Positions 1 to 13,820 of a DNA stretch of 64,000 nt are shown here, piece after piece. The position numbers and the translations under genes were made by a program. This DNA is from Cymbidium sinense (lineage: Eukaryota > Streptophyta > Magnoliopsida > Asparagales > Orchidaceae), in contig CM038220.1 in the NCBI GenBank assembly GCA_021442155.1, forward strand, positions 75,875,817 through 75,939,816, read 5' to 3'. Each line of letters starts with the position of its first letter. The first letter of the stretch is position 1. The notes beneath the pieces are model-generated. The model saw nothing but the letters and a program-made list of their open reading frames with translations, searched no databases and was not told the origin of the DNA.

Positions 1-2410
1 CATGGCCATTTTCAACCAAACAGTGTGTAGTCGTTTCTGGATCACTAGTCTCATCTTCATCATCCATGCTAAAAGCTTCTCCAGCAGTGCTTTGAGCTGT
101 AAGTATGGAGAGTCTATTCTCCTCAAATTTGGTTAAACATCCATCCAATGTATCCGTATTTTCCCCATAGATTAAAATATCAACAGAGGAAGTGTTCTTT
201 TTGTTCTCATGGGGGATGCAGTTACTCTCCTCACCTTCATGGAACTCAGAGGAAAGATCATCACTATCTTCCGAACTTGACAACCCAGATGCAGTTCCAC
301 TTCTGCCGCCTTTCTCTTTGTTCCCGGTCTTCTTACTTCTCTCCTTAGCCTCATACATAAGAATCTTCTCCTGATAAAGCTCAAGCTCCTCCTCCAACTC
401 CTGTTTCTCATTCTCCCTCTTCATTAGGAGCTCGTTGAGAACTTGCAGCGCCTCTTGATCGTACTCTGACTGTTCTTCCATCATCCTCTGGTAATGTAGT
501 GCTTCCATCTGCATCGCAGCCTTCTCTTCTTGAAGCCTGGTTATCATTGCCATGGTTTGGTTGGCAGCTATTGCTGAGGCATTTCTCTCTTCTTCAAGTT
601 CAGCATATAATGCGATTAGAGACTTGCGCTCAGCCTTCAGAGCTGCCTTCAAACGATCCATAGTCAATGGCTCAATATTGTCTAAGTCGCTGGCAATGCT
701 TCCATCTAAAGATTCAGTCCCAGATTCTCTCCTTTCTAACAGAAACCTCTTGGGTAAAACAGGAAAACCCTCAATAGTGTATGGCGTTGTTGGAGTTTCG
801 GGCATTCCCTCCTCTACAATTTCATTAAGAACTGGAGAAATAGCAAGGTGCTTCACTTGTCGAGCGGTTCGTTTCAACGGTTCAGGTTCAGTTACTGAAG
901 CCAATTTAAACAAGAGGCTGCTATCAGGACCTAAATCTAGAGAACATGAATCATATCCATGCAAAGAAAAAAAAAAGGCATAGTAGATGAACTGAATTTG
1001 ATACCTATCTCTCTATCAACTGTTTCATTGAAACTCTCCAAACTTTGACCCGGTTGGAATTCTGGTTCAGGTATACATTCATGGATTGGAGCATGCTCTA
1101 TCTGTTCTTGGTCACATATGTCACTATTGATATCTCACAATTAACCTCCTCATTCACTTTGGACTCTTCTTCAGAGACTGCTTATAGCAGGTAAAAACAG
1201 ATCTTTCAGAATTCAGAATACTACTTCAACCAAGCAAACAACAGCAAAGAGATAAAAGAACTTTCTTTTCACAAAGAGCATAAAAAGTACTAAAAATGTC
1301 TTACCATGCTGCTCTTCAAATTCTTCGGCATTAATCGCCGGCACCAACTCAACATGTAGCTTCTTGAGGTATAATGTTGCGACCATCAAATGAAATATCT
1401 TCAGAGGGTTCTTCGGTGAGTGTAGGAGCATGTGAACCGCATTCCAAAAGGGCTAACACCTCAGTAGCTGGGTTGGCATGCCTTTCTTCAGTGTCGTCAC
1501 TTGAAACTGTAAAAGCTTGCTTGTCTGCAATTTCTCCAATATCAATTGTATCAGATTCCAGTTCTGTCGCATCTCTCTGAAGTAGTATATCAGTACCATC
1601 TTGCCCTCTAGGAGGACATCTCATCATAGTGGAAGAATCGATTAATTCTATGGAAAGAATCCGCTCCTCATCAGCTGTCTTCTCCAAAGGTAGAGAGAGG
1701 ATCGCCGCCAACGCATCTTGAACCACATCACAAGGAGATGGCAGCAAACTCTCACCTTTCGAATCACCCTCTTTCTCACGTTCTTTACGTTCTTCGATCC
1801 CTTCAGTAGGAGCGAAAGGAATCTCTCTGTCGAGTTCAGCCTTCTCCGGGGCGACGGCACCGTCCTTTCCTCGTCCGGCTCCACTTTGATCGATCTATCT
1901 TTCTGGGCACACTCCAAAACGTCCGAAGGTTCAGTCTGTAAAACTGTATAGGAAGGAAAGAACCGACTCTCGTGGACCACACCGCAGCAAGAGCAGAGCA
2001 GATCCTTCTCCTCCTTCAAGCTTCGCTTCATCCACGGAAGCAAAGCAACGTTCCGATCGGTCTCGCCAAGTCCGGAGGTGGCGCAGTCTTCGCACATGTC
2101 GCCGGCCTCGGCAAGCCGGCGGTGTTTGAAGCAAAAGCCAAGCTTAGAGATTTCTCCGGCATGTGAATCGCAGAGAAGATCCTTATAGGAGCTGTGGCCC
2201 TTACGGCTGAAATAGATGATCTACTCTTGTACAGAAGATGCAAGGGGGCTTTAGGTCAAAGAAAGATGCAAACTTGGCGATAAGATAAGAAAAAAGAGCG
2301 CTGAGGAGGAGAAGAGCTATTAAGATCCATTCTAACACTGTGTATATTAGAAGGAACGCCATCCTGTGGGTGTTTTTGTGGAGTATGGTTGCAAACCTGT
2401 TCGCTGCCAT
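1..2410 (-). CDS. Myosin-binding (GTD-binding, DUF593) protein, 5' three exons, partial, with four frame breaks
   Basis: Members of this family bind the globular tail of class XI myosins and sit on vesicle or endomembrane surfaces; that role is family knowledge. Seen here on the minus strand: ATG at 2410, a hydrophobic N-terminal membrane segment (about residues 17-48), then cysteine-pair motifs (CIFC, CEDC, CSCC) and an acidic linker. Exon 1 is 2410-1305 (donor GTAAG), exon 2 starts at 1177 or 1180 and ends at 1005 (donor GTATC), and exon 3 runs from 936 off the left edge. Splice phases agree (phase 1 at both introns). Exon 3 is fully open and holds the coiled-coil GTD-binding domain, about 661 down to 370, beginning MDRLKAALKAE and containing MEEQSEYDQEAL. 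Exons 1 and 2 need frame changes near 2205, 1860, 1352 and 1125. The gene is either a recent pseudogene or a functional gene with sequence errors. The family identification is secure; the paralogue is not determined. Confidence 0.88.
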
Positions 2411-2560
2411 CTTTCTCTTTCTCTCTATCTCTTCTTGAACAAAAGGGAATTGAAATTGGATTGAAAGGTTTGATAAGATGATTACCTTCTTTCCCCTTCG
2501 CTTACTGGGAAAGAGAGGGATATAGAGATCGATTTGAAAGGATTGAGAAGCTATTTACAA
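2411..2560 (-). promoter_or_regulatory. Probable 5' leader of the myosin-binding gene
   Basis: On the minus strand, the bases just before the ATG at 2410 are rich in CT runs and then GA runs (ending AGAGAGAAAGAGAAAG), as is common for plant 5' leaders. No convincing TATA box was found upstream, so the transcription start is not placed. Confidence 0.35.
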
Positions 2561-2990
2561 AGAAGAGGTGAAGAGGAAGGGTTCTGTTGAGTTATGGAGG
2601 AAGCTAGAGTTTTAATTGAGATCAGGAGATGGGAAAGAGGGCAGAAGGTACGAACCAAGGAAATATTTTGATTCAGAAAAGAAAAAAAAAAGATAGAAAG
2701 GTGGCCGTGTTTAGGTAGGAGGAAAGCTAAAAGGGAAACTGGGAGAGGAAGGCCAATTCCTGAAGGAATATTTGAGATTAAAAAAGCTTTAGGTATACAA
2801 TTGTTAAAAAATTTAACTGGAATTAATTTCTCACATGGTGGGCGACTAGCCCAGCCAGTGTGGTCGGTGGACGCCAATCTATGTAGGCTACTGGCTCCAT
2901 TACACACAGTCTCGTTGGACGAATGTGTGGAGCTATGTGGGATTTGCTACTTTCTCTGAATCCTCAATAAATGTTAATTCAAATTTACAT

Positions 2991-2994
<4 letters not shown>
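2561..2994. other. Intergenic, nothing recognised
   Basis: This is moderately AT-rich DNA upstream of the minus-strand gene and may contain its promoter. The open frame on the minus strand (2551-2907) shows no family resemblance and lies in leader/promoter territory, so it is not called. Confidence 0.4.

Positions 2995-3064
<70 letters not shown>
2995..3064. repeat. (TA)n microsatellite passing into (TG)n
   Basis: An uninterrupted TA run from about 2995 to 3049 is followed by a short TG run to 3064. It is a compound dinucleotide repeat. Confidence 0.95.
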
Positions 3065-3065
<1 letters not shown>

Positions 3066-4680
3066 ATTATATACATATTCTCCTTGATTGATTAAAAATT
3101 ACAACAGACTTGATTGATCTCTTAAGAAAATATTATAAGGGTCGGTGGGTAAGAGCTCAATGGTTTGTTTATAATTATAGCCTATATTAGAATAGGCTAA
3201 GTGTGAGCTAGCTTGGGTTATCATATAGTTGATTGGATCTAGACTTGGTTTAAGTTGATAAAAAGTTAATTAATAAGTTCCTAAGGATGTTTATGACACT
3301 TAGTTTAGTTAGTCAACTCAAGGTAATTCTAGATCATCTAGATCTTGGGTCATGTTATAGTTTGAGTTTCAACAAGCCTAGATCTCATGAATTAATTATG
3401 TTGATTATCCTTAATTCAAGGTATTTGAGGTTGACTTTATGGTTGGTCTAAAAAATTATAATAATTAAAAACATTTTTAATTCACCTAACTAGGCCCTAG
3501 GTCACCCAATTAGATTAATTATGATACTAAGGTTTAACTAGATTAGGCATGGGTTAGCTAGGACTTAGTCAAGAGTTAGGTCAAGTTTTAGTTTAGTTTG
3601 TGAATATATTAGATCTCATTTGATGTATTTAATTCTAATCTAATCATATATGATTTAATAATTATATAGATCAAATCATAGTAAATTTTATTTTATTAAG
3701 ATTTAGTTATAAAATAGATTTAATGTGAAAAACTATAAAAATATCAAACGTCATATAAGTGCATGAGAAATTATAATCATGATAATTTATATTATTTAAT
3801 CTTTCTTGTTTCAACTTTCTGTATTTAGATTTTCTTATAGAGTAGCTACTACATGTCTACTCTAGATTTTTTTCAAAAAAAGATACATTTTGATCACTAC
3901 TAATAGTCTACAATAAACTACCTTAAGACCACTTAATATCATTAAATAGAAGCTACCACAGCTTGCTTTCACCTTTATAGTTGCCTAAGATTTGTTCATA
4001 GTGATTATTTAAACTTATGGAGGCAATACAAGCAAGAATATAAGATAGTGTTAAATTCTAATGCAAGATAGTGATAATCTATTTTCACTTATTAAGGATG
4101 TCATCCATTTACCCATTTTAATGTCCTTTATTCTTCTTCCATGGCTCAATGAAGTGATATTTTGTTATGTGGACATTTTTAATCCATAAGTAAGAAATAT
4201 TGAATATTTTGGTAAAATATTATGTTCAATAATTGTTTCTTTTTGTTACTTAATATTGCGCTAAAATTGGATCTCTTTTTTGACTCTTGATCTCCAACCT
4301 AAGTATTCTGGCTCCCAAATCCTTGAAGGAGTTAATAACGCACAATCTCAACTAAATGGATAGAAATGAATGACCTATAAAACATATATATTGTGCACAA
4401 AGATAAATCTATCATTATTTTATGCATGAACTTGTTTCAAAACTCTTTTAATGTATTATCTACTTTCCTAATATGTGATTCTCTAATACAAATTGCATCC
4501 ACTTTGGTTATTTTCTCATAAATTATTTCAAATATAATTGGATTGTCTAAAAAATTTTAATTCCTTAAAAATCATTTTTTTGGAATGTTAATTTTTAATT
4601 TAAAACATTATGGTCATTAATCTCAGAATTGTGTTTTATACCAATTCATTATAATAAGGGGGCAAAATAAATAAAAATAT
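3065..4680. other. AT-rich intergenic DNA
   Basis: No reading frame with family resemblance and no RNA gene were seen. The part from 3130 to 3640 is rich in short words such as CTAGATC, TTAGGTC and GGTTTA, and looks like decayed repeat DNA. Confidence 0.4.
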
Positions 4681-5960
4681 ATGCAATATCAATATTGTGA
4701 ATGAACATCACAATCACAAGAGAGAAAATAATAAATAATCAAGATAATATCAAATTCTAAGAGATTCTACATTGATCATCCTCACAAGCATCTGAAAAGA
4801 GAGTTGATTCAATTTTCTGGAAAATATAACCTATAATCATAACGAATAAAATAAAATCACCCTCTTTAAGTCTCTTTCACACTCATACAAAAATTAGAAG
4901 AAATTTTCAAGAATTGTAATAATAAACCTACCAATTATTTTATAATCCTAAAACTAGAAATATGTGTGATGAACAAAATAAATATCAAAGGCATGTCTCT
5001 GTTCGCTAGACAAATCCCCCGCCTTATATAGCCATCAAACTTATCATATACAAAAAATACATATAATTTACATACTTACTAATATTTGGCATTGATATGA
5101 CGAAAATTTCTACCAAGATGAATCTGCCGAAAGAATGATTCTAAATCAAGACTAAATCAAATCAATCACTTATTATCAATCGACTCTTAAACAGTGTTTA
5201 TAGTCAAATCGAAGCGCCTTGATGAGGATCTAACAAGTCAAGATCTTATAATTCGACTTCATTTGAGCATTCAAATACACAAAATACATCAAATGATCAA
5301 AGGAATTATTTTGAGCGTCGATGGAGTGCACGGGTTTTGATGTTATAAACGCCACTCTTTCTAATCTATAAAATTTCATTTCATATGGGAGGCCAAACAA
5401 GAGAGAGAGAGCTTTAAAGCTTGAAAATCCTCCGGCATAATCGTGCCACCACTGATGGTCGCCACCACCCCAGGTTACCACCATCGCCGCGCCACCGATC
5501 CTCAGTCGCCAATCTCTCGTCCTCCATCATTGACCTTCATCGTTGGTTGTTCACATCATTTCATCATCTACCACTAGCCATAACCCAACGTAACTATATA
5601 TTGTGTTGTCGATTTTGAGATTCTCATCATACTCTCATATACAATTATGTAATCGTTATCGAAAAAAATTTGTACTCCAAAATAAATATATAGTAGTTTT
5701 TTGAGTGTGATTTTCCCTATTTTCGAGATTTTTCAAGTAAAATTCGGAGTTTTCTTTGCTCACTTTAAATCTGCTATGATTTCACAAGAGGCAGAACTTT
5801 CACTCTACGCGAATGATTTTCTAAGCACACAAGCATGATCCCCGAGACTGATTGTACTAAATCTCAAAATTACACACAACTCAAGAGAGAATAAGATTTG
5901 ACTTCAAGTAATATTATATAATTTTAAAACTTCGATCAAAATTAAATCCCAAGCTGTTTT
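4680..5960 (-). repeat. LTR-like patch with TATA-type motif (possible solo LTR)
   Basis: On the minus strand a promoter-like string GGCTATATAAGGCGGGG lies near 5030, in an otherwise AT-rich tract, followed by a GC-richer stretch at about 5400-5560. The composition contrast and the TATA motif fit a retrotransposon LTR, but no second copy, terminal TG/CA pair or target duplication was identified. The short frames at 5230-5484 and 5421-5618 overlap on opposite strands and resemble nothing known to me. Confidence 0.25.
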
Positions 5961-6492
5961 AAGTCTCTTACCAATTGTAAAGATTTTAAATTGTGATATG
6001 ATACAAATAAAGAAGGATATATTACTGATATATTTGTAAATTTAAGTCAAATATAATTTGGTTAGTGAGATTTAAGGAGTTAGATTGCTCGTATCTCTCA
6101 AGATCACTAGAATGTATACACAATGTTGTAGAACTTTAAGAATACTTTATACTTTGATGGTGAGAGAGAGAGAAAGGTAATTAATGAAGGGAATAGATAA
6201 AAGTGCTAAAAAGAGAAATATACTTATTTAGTAATTAATATCCTTTAATGGCAGCTCAATTAAGTGAGCATGTGCATAAAGAGAGCTTAAGTAACCTGTC
6301 TTAAAGCTCTCGCTAGCTATGACAGTTTTAAGAAATGTTTTTTATTTTTATTTTTTATTACGTCAAACCAGAAAGCATTCCCTGCTCTGACATTGTCTGT
6401 TTTAATGTTTAGTGCTGGTTCATAAATTATTTAATTATTCAAATATGATCTTTTATTAAATTTAACTTTTATGAGAATCCCCAACCGCCTGA

Positions 6493-6499
<7 letters not shown>
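5961..6499. other. AT-rich intergenic DNA
   Basis: Nothing recognisable was seen apart from a short GA run near 6162. Confidence 0.4.

Positions 6500-6579
<80 letters not shown>
6500..6579. repeat. (TA)n microsatellite, about 80 bp
   Basis: Uninterrupted TA dinucleotides preceded by a short TG run. Translation gives only an Ile-Tyr repeat, which is not a gene. Confidence 0.95.
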
Positions 6580-6580
<1 letters not shown>

Positions 6581-8221
6581 TCAAGAGTTTGCTTTATAGA
6601 GGACAAAGGGTGCTTTGTTGGGGAAGTTCGGAATTACTGGATCAGAATATTCTCATCAAATTTTTATGAAAAAATATTAAAATTATTGAATTTATTTTAT
6701 AATAAATATAAAATATAATAAATTGATTTAAAACTATATTATATTTAATTCAAATTTAATCAAAGATTTTATAATATATTTTTTTGTTGGATGATATCCT
6801 TTCAGTTATTTAATATTTAATTTTTTAAATTTTGATATTTTAAGCGATGATTGCCAACTTTTGAAATCAGCTTTAAAATTAGACACAGTAGCCGTCTCAA
6901 CATTTTCATAGAAGGGAAAAAAAAATGGTTTAGGATAAACTGACTAAAAATAATCAGAATGAATCTCAAATTTTTTATAAATTTTTTTTAAGATAAATTT
7001 AATATTAATTATTGATATATTACATTTATATTAAAAATAATAAAAAGTTATCATATTCACTTTAAATAATTTTTGAATCAGATATATTTCATTTTTTTCT
7101 CATAGATTGACAGTTTTTTTTTTTTAGAATGGATACAAAGCATTTTTATTTAGCAAGATATTCGATTTAGGTTATAACAAATTAATTAGTGTGATATATA
7201 ACTAATAATTAATAGAGTAAAATGAAAAACTAATAAAATTTAATAGTTAGTTGGTATTTCATTAAATATAAATTGATAATAACAAATTCTCACTATCAAA
7301 TAAAAGCTAAGTGCAACAATTGTTTAGACATTTTCATGAAGAACTGATAAGCTAATTAGCCACTGTTTCCCATTCATTTGCAAATATTTGTTATATTAAA
7401 ATTTTCGATTAAATGAAAATTAGATCAGAATATTTGATCTAATTTTAATAAAAAAAAGCTTTAAATATTAACATTTCTATTTTTAAATAATGTAAAATTA
7501 TGTGATTTAATTTATTGATAAATTAGAAAGTAAAAAAAAAAATTATTTTGCAATATATGATAAACTAATAAAATTTTGAAATATTTATATATAACAAACA
7601 GATTAAATATGATTGAAAATTAATATTTGTCAAACTTGTTGATCATAAAATTAAAATAAGATAAGAGATTTGATTACATACCACAAAATTCATATGTATT
7701 TATATATCTAATACCTAAAATTTAATTTTTAATAATATAGCACCTCAATCTTCAATATCGTATCAAAAATATCATCATCACTTATTTTTTAAAATTGAAA
7801 TACATCTTTTAAAGTGTAGAAAAGTATTAAATAAATTAAAATTATATTTTAAAATTTAAATATATAAATTCATAAAAATTATATGATATATATGTTATGA
7901 TTAATACTAAAAAATAAGACAATGTCAAATGGTCGACACACACAAAGTTTGATGCCTCAAATACGTATGACAAGAGAAGTATCCAATTAAAATAATATTA
8001 AAAAAATAAAAAACTACATATGTGTCATAAATAATTTAATTAATATTATATAAAAATATTTTTAAATATAGTTTATTATAATTTTTAAATTATTGTAGAG
8101 AGTCTTGAAAATTTATAGAATGAGATTTAAATAAAAAAGAGAATAAAAAGATATATTTATTATAAATAATTAAAACTAAAAAATTATAATTAAATATTTT
8201 AAATTAATAATAATATTCATT

Positions 8222-8225
<4 letters not shown>
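6580..8225. other. Very AT-rich intergenic DNA
   Basis: Long A and T runs. No coding frame or RNA gene was seen. Confidence 0.45.

Positions 8226-8308
<83 letters not shown>
8226..8308. repeat. (AT)n microsatellite, about 80 bp
   Basis: Uninterrupted AT dinucleotides inside AT-rich DNA. Confidence 0.95.
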
Positions 8309-9019
8309 CTTAAATATATAATTAAAATTTTATAATTAAATAATTTATTTTTATTATTTTTAATATTTTATCTATTTACTTTATATATATTATTTTTAAT
8401 TATTATATAATATCATATATAATATACGTCTGTATCTTATATTTTTGAAAATAAAAAAATTCCCTATCTATACTATATTGTGTAAATATTTCATATTGTG
8501 ATCATGCATCAGTATGTATGCCATCTCCACGAAAGATGTTATTAGAAGGATGTGGGACTAAAATTGCACGCCATTAGGAGGATCCCACCTCCTGACATTT
8601 GCTTCCTTCAATATTATGTAACTTTAATAAAGTTAAAAGCGTTGAAAAGGCCCTTGCTTTGACCTGAAGAACCCCACAAATAAATTAAAATTACAGGGTA
8701 GCCATCATTGCCCAAACGAGTTAGAACTCTTCATTTAACAATATTTTATACTTTATAGATTCCACAAGGAAGCTTCTTTAATCAGCTATCCTAAGGCAAA
8801 TGAAGACCTCAATAAGCATTCTTTTTTTTTTCGCCCTCATTATAAGAAGGAAAATATTAAATAAGGCTGAAATGGGTTTATTACAATAATTCAACGGTAA
8901 ATACGATTGTATGTATGTAATTTAGTGTAATTTTAGTTATTTTCGGGCAGCTTGAATTGTTTGAAACAATAAATATGAAATGTTTGATTATTATCTTATG
9001 AAATTATTTATTGGTTAAT
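8309..9019. other. Intergenic; short more GC-balanced patch at about 8500-8720
   Basis: AT-rich DNA, with a patch of more even composition around 8500-8720. No reading frame or element was recognised. Confidence 0.35.
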
Positions 9020-9425
9020 TAGGGCTGAGAAATTTGCTCGAAGATCGTTAACTGCTTGAAAATCGGCTCGTATTTTGGCTCGAATTGAGCTAAACGAGCC
9101 GAGCTATGAGCTGAATTGTTAGCTTGATTTTTTATTTGAGCTGATTTCGATTCATACATAAATCGACTCATTCAGGCGCTCGGACTCTCAATGGCGTCGT
9201 CCACACGATATTGACGTGAGATCAATGGCTTCTTCTAATGAACGATAGATATCTAAGTTATAATTGAGATTATAATTTATAAGTTTTAACAAGGGTTTCA
9301 CCATTTCAACCTTCGACGCTTCGTGATTTCTTTCTCTGTTTCTTATTTTTGCAGCTAGGGCTGAGAAAGATACTCTATTTTTCGGTTCTCAAGCTTCGAT
9401 GTTTGTGATTTATTTCTCAGCCCTA
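9020..9425. mobile_element. Probable 5' end of hAT element, or nested short inverted-repeat element
   Basis: The 13-mer TAGGGCTGAGAAA occurs at 9020-9032 and 9356-9368, and as its exact reverse complement at 9413-9425. The first copy is followed by a CG-containing GCTCG-rich tract (GGCTCG, AACGAGCCGAG), typical of plant hAT-type ends. The copies at 9356 and 9413 bracket a 70-bp miniature inverted-repeat unit. No 8-bp target duplication was found around either pair, so the boundaries are provisional. The downstream transposase remnant supports a hAT assignment. Confidence 0.45.
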
Positions 9426-9526
9426 GTGGCAGGCTGGCAGCCGATCCTCTCTGAGTCACAGTGTCTACATTTTTCTCTGTCATAGACTCATTACCTTTGC
9501 AACTTCGCTCAACCGAAGTTTATGCC

Positions 9527-10889
<1,363 letters not shown>

Positions 10890-12870
10890 ATGAAAAGTCA
10901 CTCTCAAAGAAAATCAAATAGTTCTTCAACTCAACCTTATGCTGAAAATGCAAGAAATGCTATTAAAAGTGTGGATGAAATTACTTTTGTAAATGATAGA
11001 AAAGGTAAAAGACAACATTATGAAGTTTGACAATATTTTACTAAAATATATGTCTGAGAAAAAGAAAAGTCATATAGAAGTATAAATGCAAATATTGTGT
11101 TAAGTCTTATGTTAAATAAAAAACTGGTACTACATCTCAATAGAGAATATTACAAAATAAATCATTATAGAAATAGTGTTAAAGAAAAGAGACAAAAGTT
11201 TTTGATCCTATAATTGAGGACCTTGAAGAAACTGAATCGATTTCTAGTTTGTGTGTTTCAACTGCTTATGATCATAACATAATTAAAAATATTATTACTA
11301 AAATGATCATTATTCATGAATATCCTTTTATAAAAGTTGATCATTTATGGTTTAATATTTTGTTGAAATCTATGAATCCAAATCACCGTAAAATTTCTAG
11401 ATTTTGCATCAAAGAAGAGTGCATGAAAGTATATGAATTGGAAAAAGAAAAACTTAAAAAAATTCTGAAATTAACTAAGAAAGTTTTTTTAACTAGTGAT
11501 TGTTAGACATCAAGTCAAACAATTGATTATATGTGTCTCACAGTGCATTATATTAGTTCTAATTCAAAATTGCAGTCCAGGATAATCAGTTTTTGTGATT
11601 TAGATCCTCCATATAATGGAGCTGTGATATCTGAAGTCATTTCTGAAAGTTTGTTGCAATGGGGTATTCAAAATAAAAAAAGCACTATTACTTTGAATAA
11701 TGCATCATCAAATGATGTGACAGCTAGAAATTTGAAAGTATTATTTACTATAAGGTCTGAATTTATGGTGATGGGAGATTTCTTTCATATTCATTGTGCT
11801 GCTTATATTTTAAATCTAATGGTGCAGGATGGGTTGAAAGAAATTGGTAAAATAATTGAGAAGATAAGAGAATCAATATTATTTATAAAGTGATCTCCTC
11901 CGCTACACAAATTTGGTAGATTGCTGATTGGCTTTATCCACAATAAAATCATTATGTATTGATGTTCCTACACGTTGAAACTCAACATACAAAATATTGG
12001 AGTCTGAATTTTACTACAAGACCATTTTTCTAGAATATACTTTACGAGATCTTAATTATATATGATTACCTTATAAGGAAGAATTAGTTTGATAAGGTTA
12101 GAGTTGTTTCATATTTTCCATGAATAACTAAAATTTTTTCTGGATCCAATTATCCTACTGGAAATAAGCTTATTCCAAATCTAATACTAATTTTGAAAAC
12201 CTTAGATAAAGAATGCTTATCTGATACTCTATTCATTTCTAATATGAAAAGCATAATGAAGGAAAAATTAAATAAGTATTGGGTAGACTATTCATTGTTA
12301 TTCTTAATTGCATACATTCTAGATCTCAGGATGAAATTATTTGTCATTAACTACTACTATCCACATATTTATGGTAATGATATTATTGATGAGAAAAAAG
12401 ATGAAGTCAAATGAAAATTATTTGAGCTTTACTCTTTCTATGCTGTTGATAAACAACATACAACTAAAGAAAATAATCGGAGGAGCCACTATACAAGTTG
12501 AAATAACATCTATAGAAGCAAGTCATAGTTTGTTTGATGATTTGGTTGTTATGATTTTATAGACTCTAACCTTTTAGTTTTACAAAAGTCTGATTTAGAA
12601 TAATACTTAGAGGAAGCTTGTGTTAAATGTCCTGATTCAGAATTTGATATTTTAGGTTAGTGGAAAATATCTACCATGAAGTACAAGACATTATCTAAGA
12701 AGGCAAAAGATATTTTTACAATCCCAATAACTACATATTTGAGTCATCTTTAGTGTGTGGTCATGTGCTTAGTGAATATAAAAGTTCTATTTCACCAAAA
12801 CATTGGATGCCTTAATATGCAGTGGAAATTGATTGAAAGCAAATTTTAAATTTTGAGCATGGTAATGTTT
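10890..12870 (+). pseudogene. hAT-superfamily transposase, heavily broken (BED finger to dimerisation domain)
   Basis: The family catalyses cut-and-paste transposition. Family landmarks appear in the right order on the plus strand. There is a degenerate BED zinc finger with CKYC near 11090 and a KTGTTS stretch after it. A central catalytic segment lies in the frames 11249-11506 and 11531-11893, including the signature AAYILNLMVQDGLKEI. The region after it is at 12193-12414. The C-terminal hAT dimerisation domain is at about 12590-12850, with FDILG, AKDIFTIPITTYLS and, in another frame, GHVLSEYKSSISPKHW. Stops (after GKRQHYEV, at 11504, within YLEEAC and others) and several frameshifts make it non-functional. 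It resembles the RICESLEEPER-type plant hAT group. No right terminal inverted repeat was found. Confidence 0.85.
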
Positions 12871-13820
12871 TCATTCTTCTAATTTTATAGGAATTACTTT
12901 CTATTTAATTTTTTCAAAAATGATAACATCTGCTTTGCATTTTTAGTTTGACATTTTAGTTGAAGAAAACTTAGATGTATCTGTGCCTAAAAGTTTGAGT
13001 GTGGATTCACAAATCTAAAATTCATGATGGTAACAGTTTACTTATATAATACTATAGTTTAGTGCAACATTTTCTTCTTTTACAACTTATTGTAAACTTT
13101 AACTATTTTGTGGACATTTATAATATGTTGTATTCTTGTATTAGTGGTATTATCTAATTTATCAATATTTTTTTTATTGTTTTATGTATTATAAAATATG
13201 TTTTTTAATTTTGGATACCCAATGATAAAATTATAGTAAGATGACTATTGAGGCAATTTCTGATTATTAAGCCTACAATATGGTGGATTTTGGTTTATAC
13301 ATATATTAATTTGGCCAATGAAAAAATTTGAGACCATTTAGGGTGGCAAAATGCTTCTCAGTTTTGTGATTTGAAATTGTGGCTTACTTTCTTAAATTGT
13401 AGCATTTAAAGTGTGGCTAAAAAAATTTGGAATGTTGTTAGTTATTCTAATGTTTGAATGTGATGAAATTGCTGGAAGACTTGTTTCAACTATGTTAGAG
13501 TATTTTTTACATTTTAGTTGTTATTCTAATGTCATCACATTAGTTTCTTGAACTTTTAAAATAATTTTGTATTTTAATATAATTGAAGTTGATGCTTTTT
13601 AATGTCTTATGTCACTCTAAAAAATAACGATCATCTCATTATTTTGAGGGCAAAAAAATAAGATAAAAAAACACATTCAACATAATATTTTCTTTTAGCT
13701 TTTATTCCATATCATGCTATCTTTGGGTTTTGAAATGCTCCAATTTCTGTAATTAAGTTACTTATGAAGTACTTTTGTAATTTGGTTTCTTCTTTTATTC
13801 ATGTTCTCATTCTGTAATCT
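12871..13820. other. 3' flank of the hAT pseudogene, AT-rich
   Basis: AT- and T-rich DNA without recognisable genes. A complement of the putative left end (CTCAGCCCTA) was looked for and not found here. Confidence 0.4.

Noticed and set aside
172..983. Frames on both strands overlapping exon 3 of the myosin-binding gene
   Set aside because: These are shadows of the real minus-strand frame, which is open from 936 to the window edge and carries the GTD-binding domain.
5230..5618. Two short overlapping ORFs on opposite strands in a GC-richer patch
   Set aside because: No family resemblance, and mutual overlap suggests a compositional effect.
6494..6718. ORF of Ile-Tyr repeats
   Set aside because: Translation of an (AT)n microsatellite; the same applies to both strands at 9461-9757.
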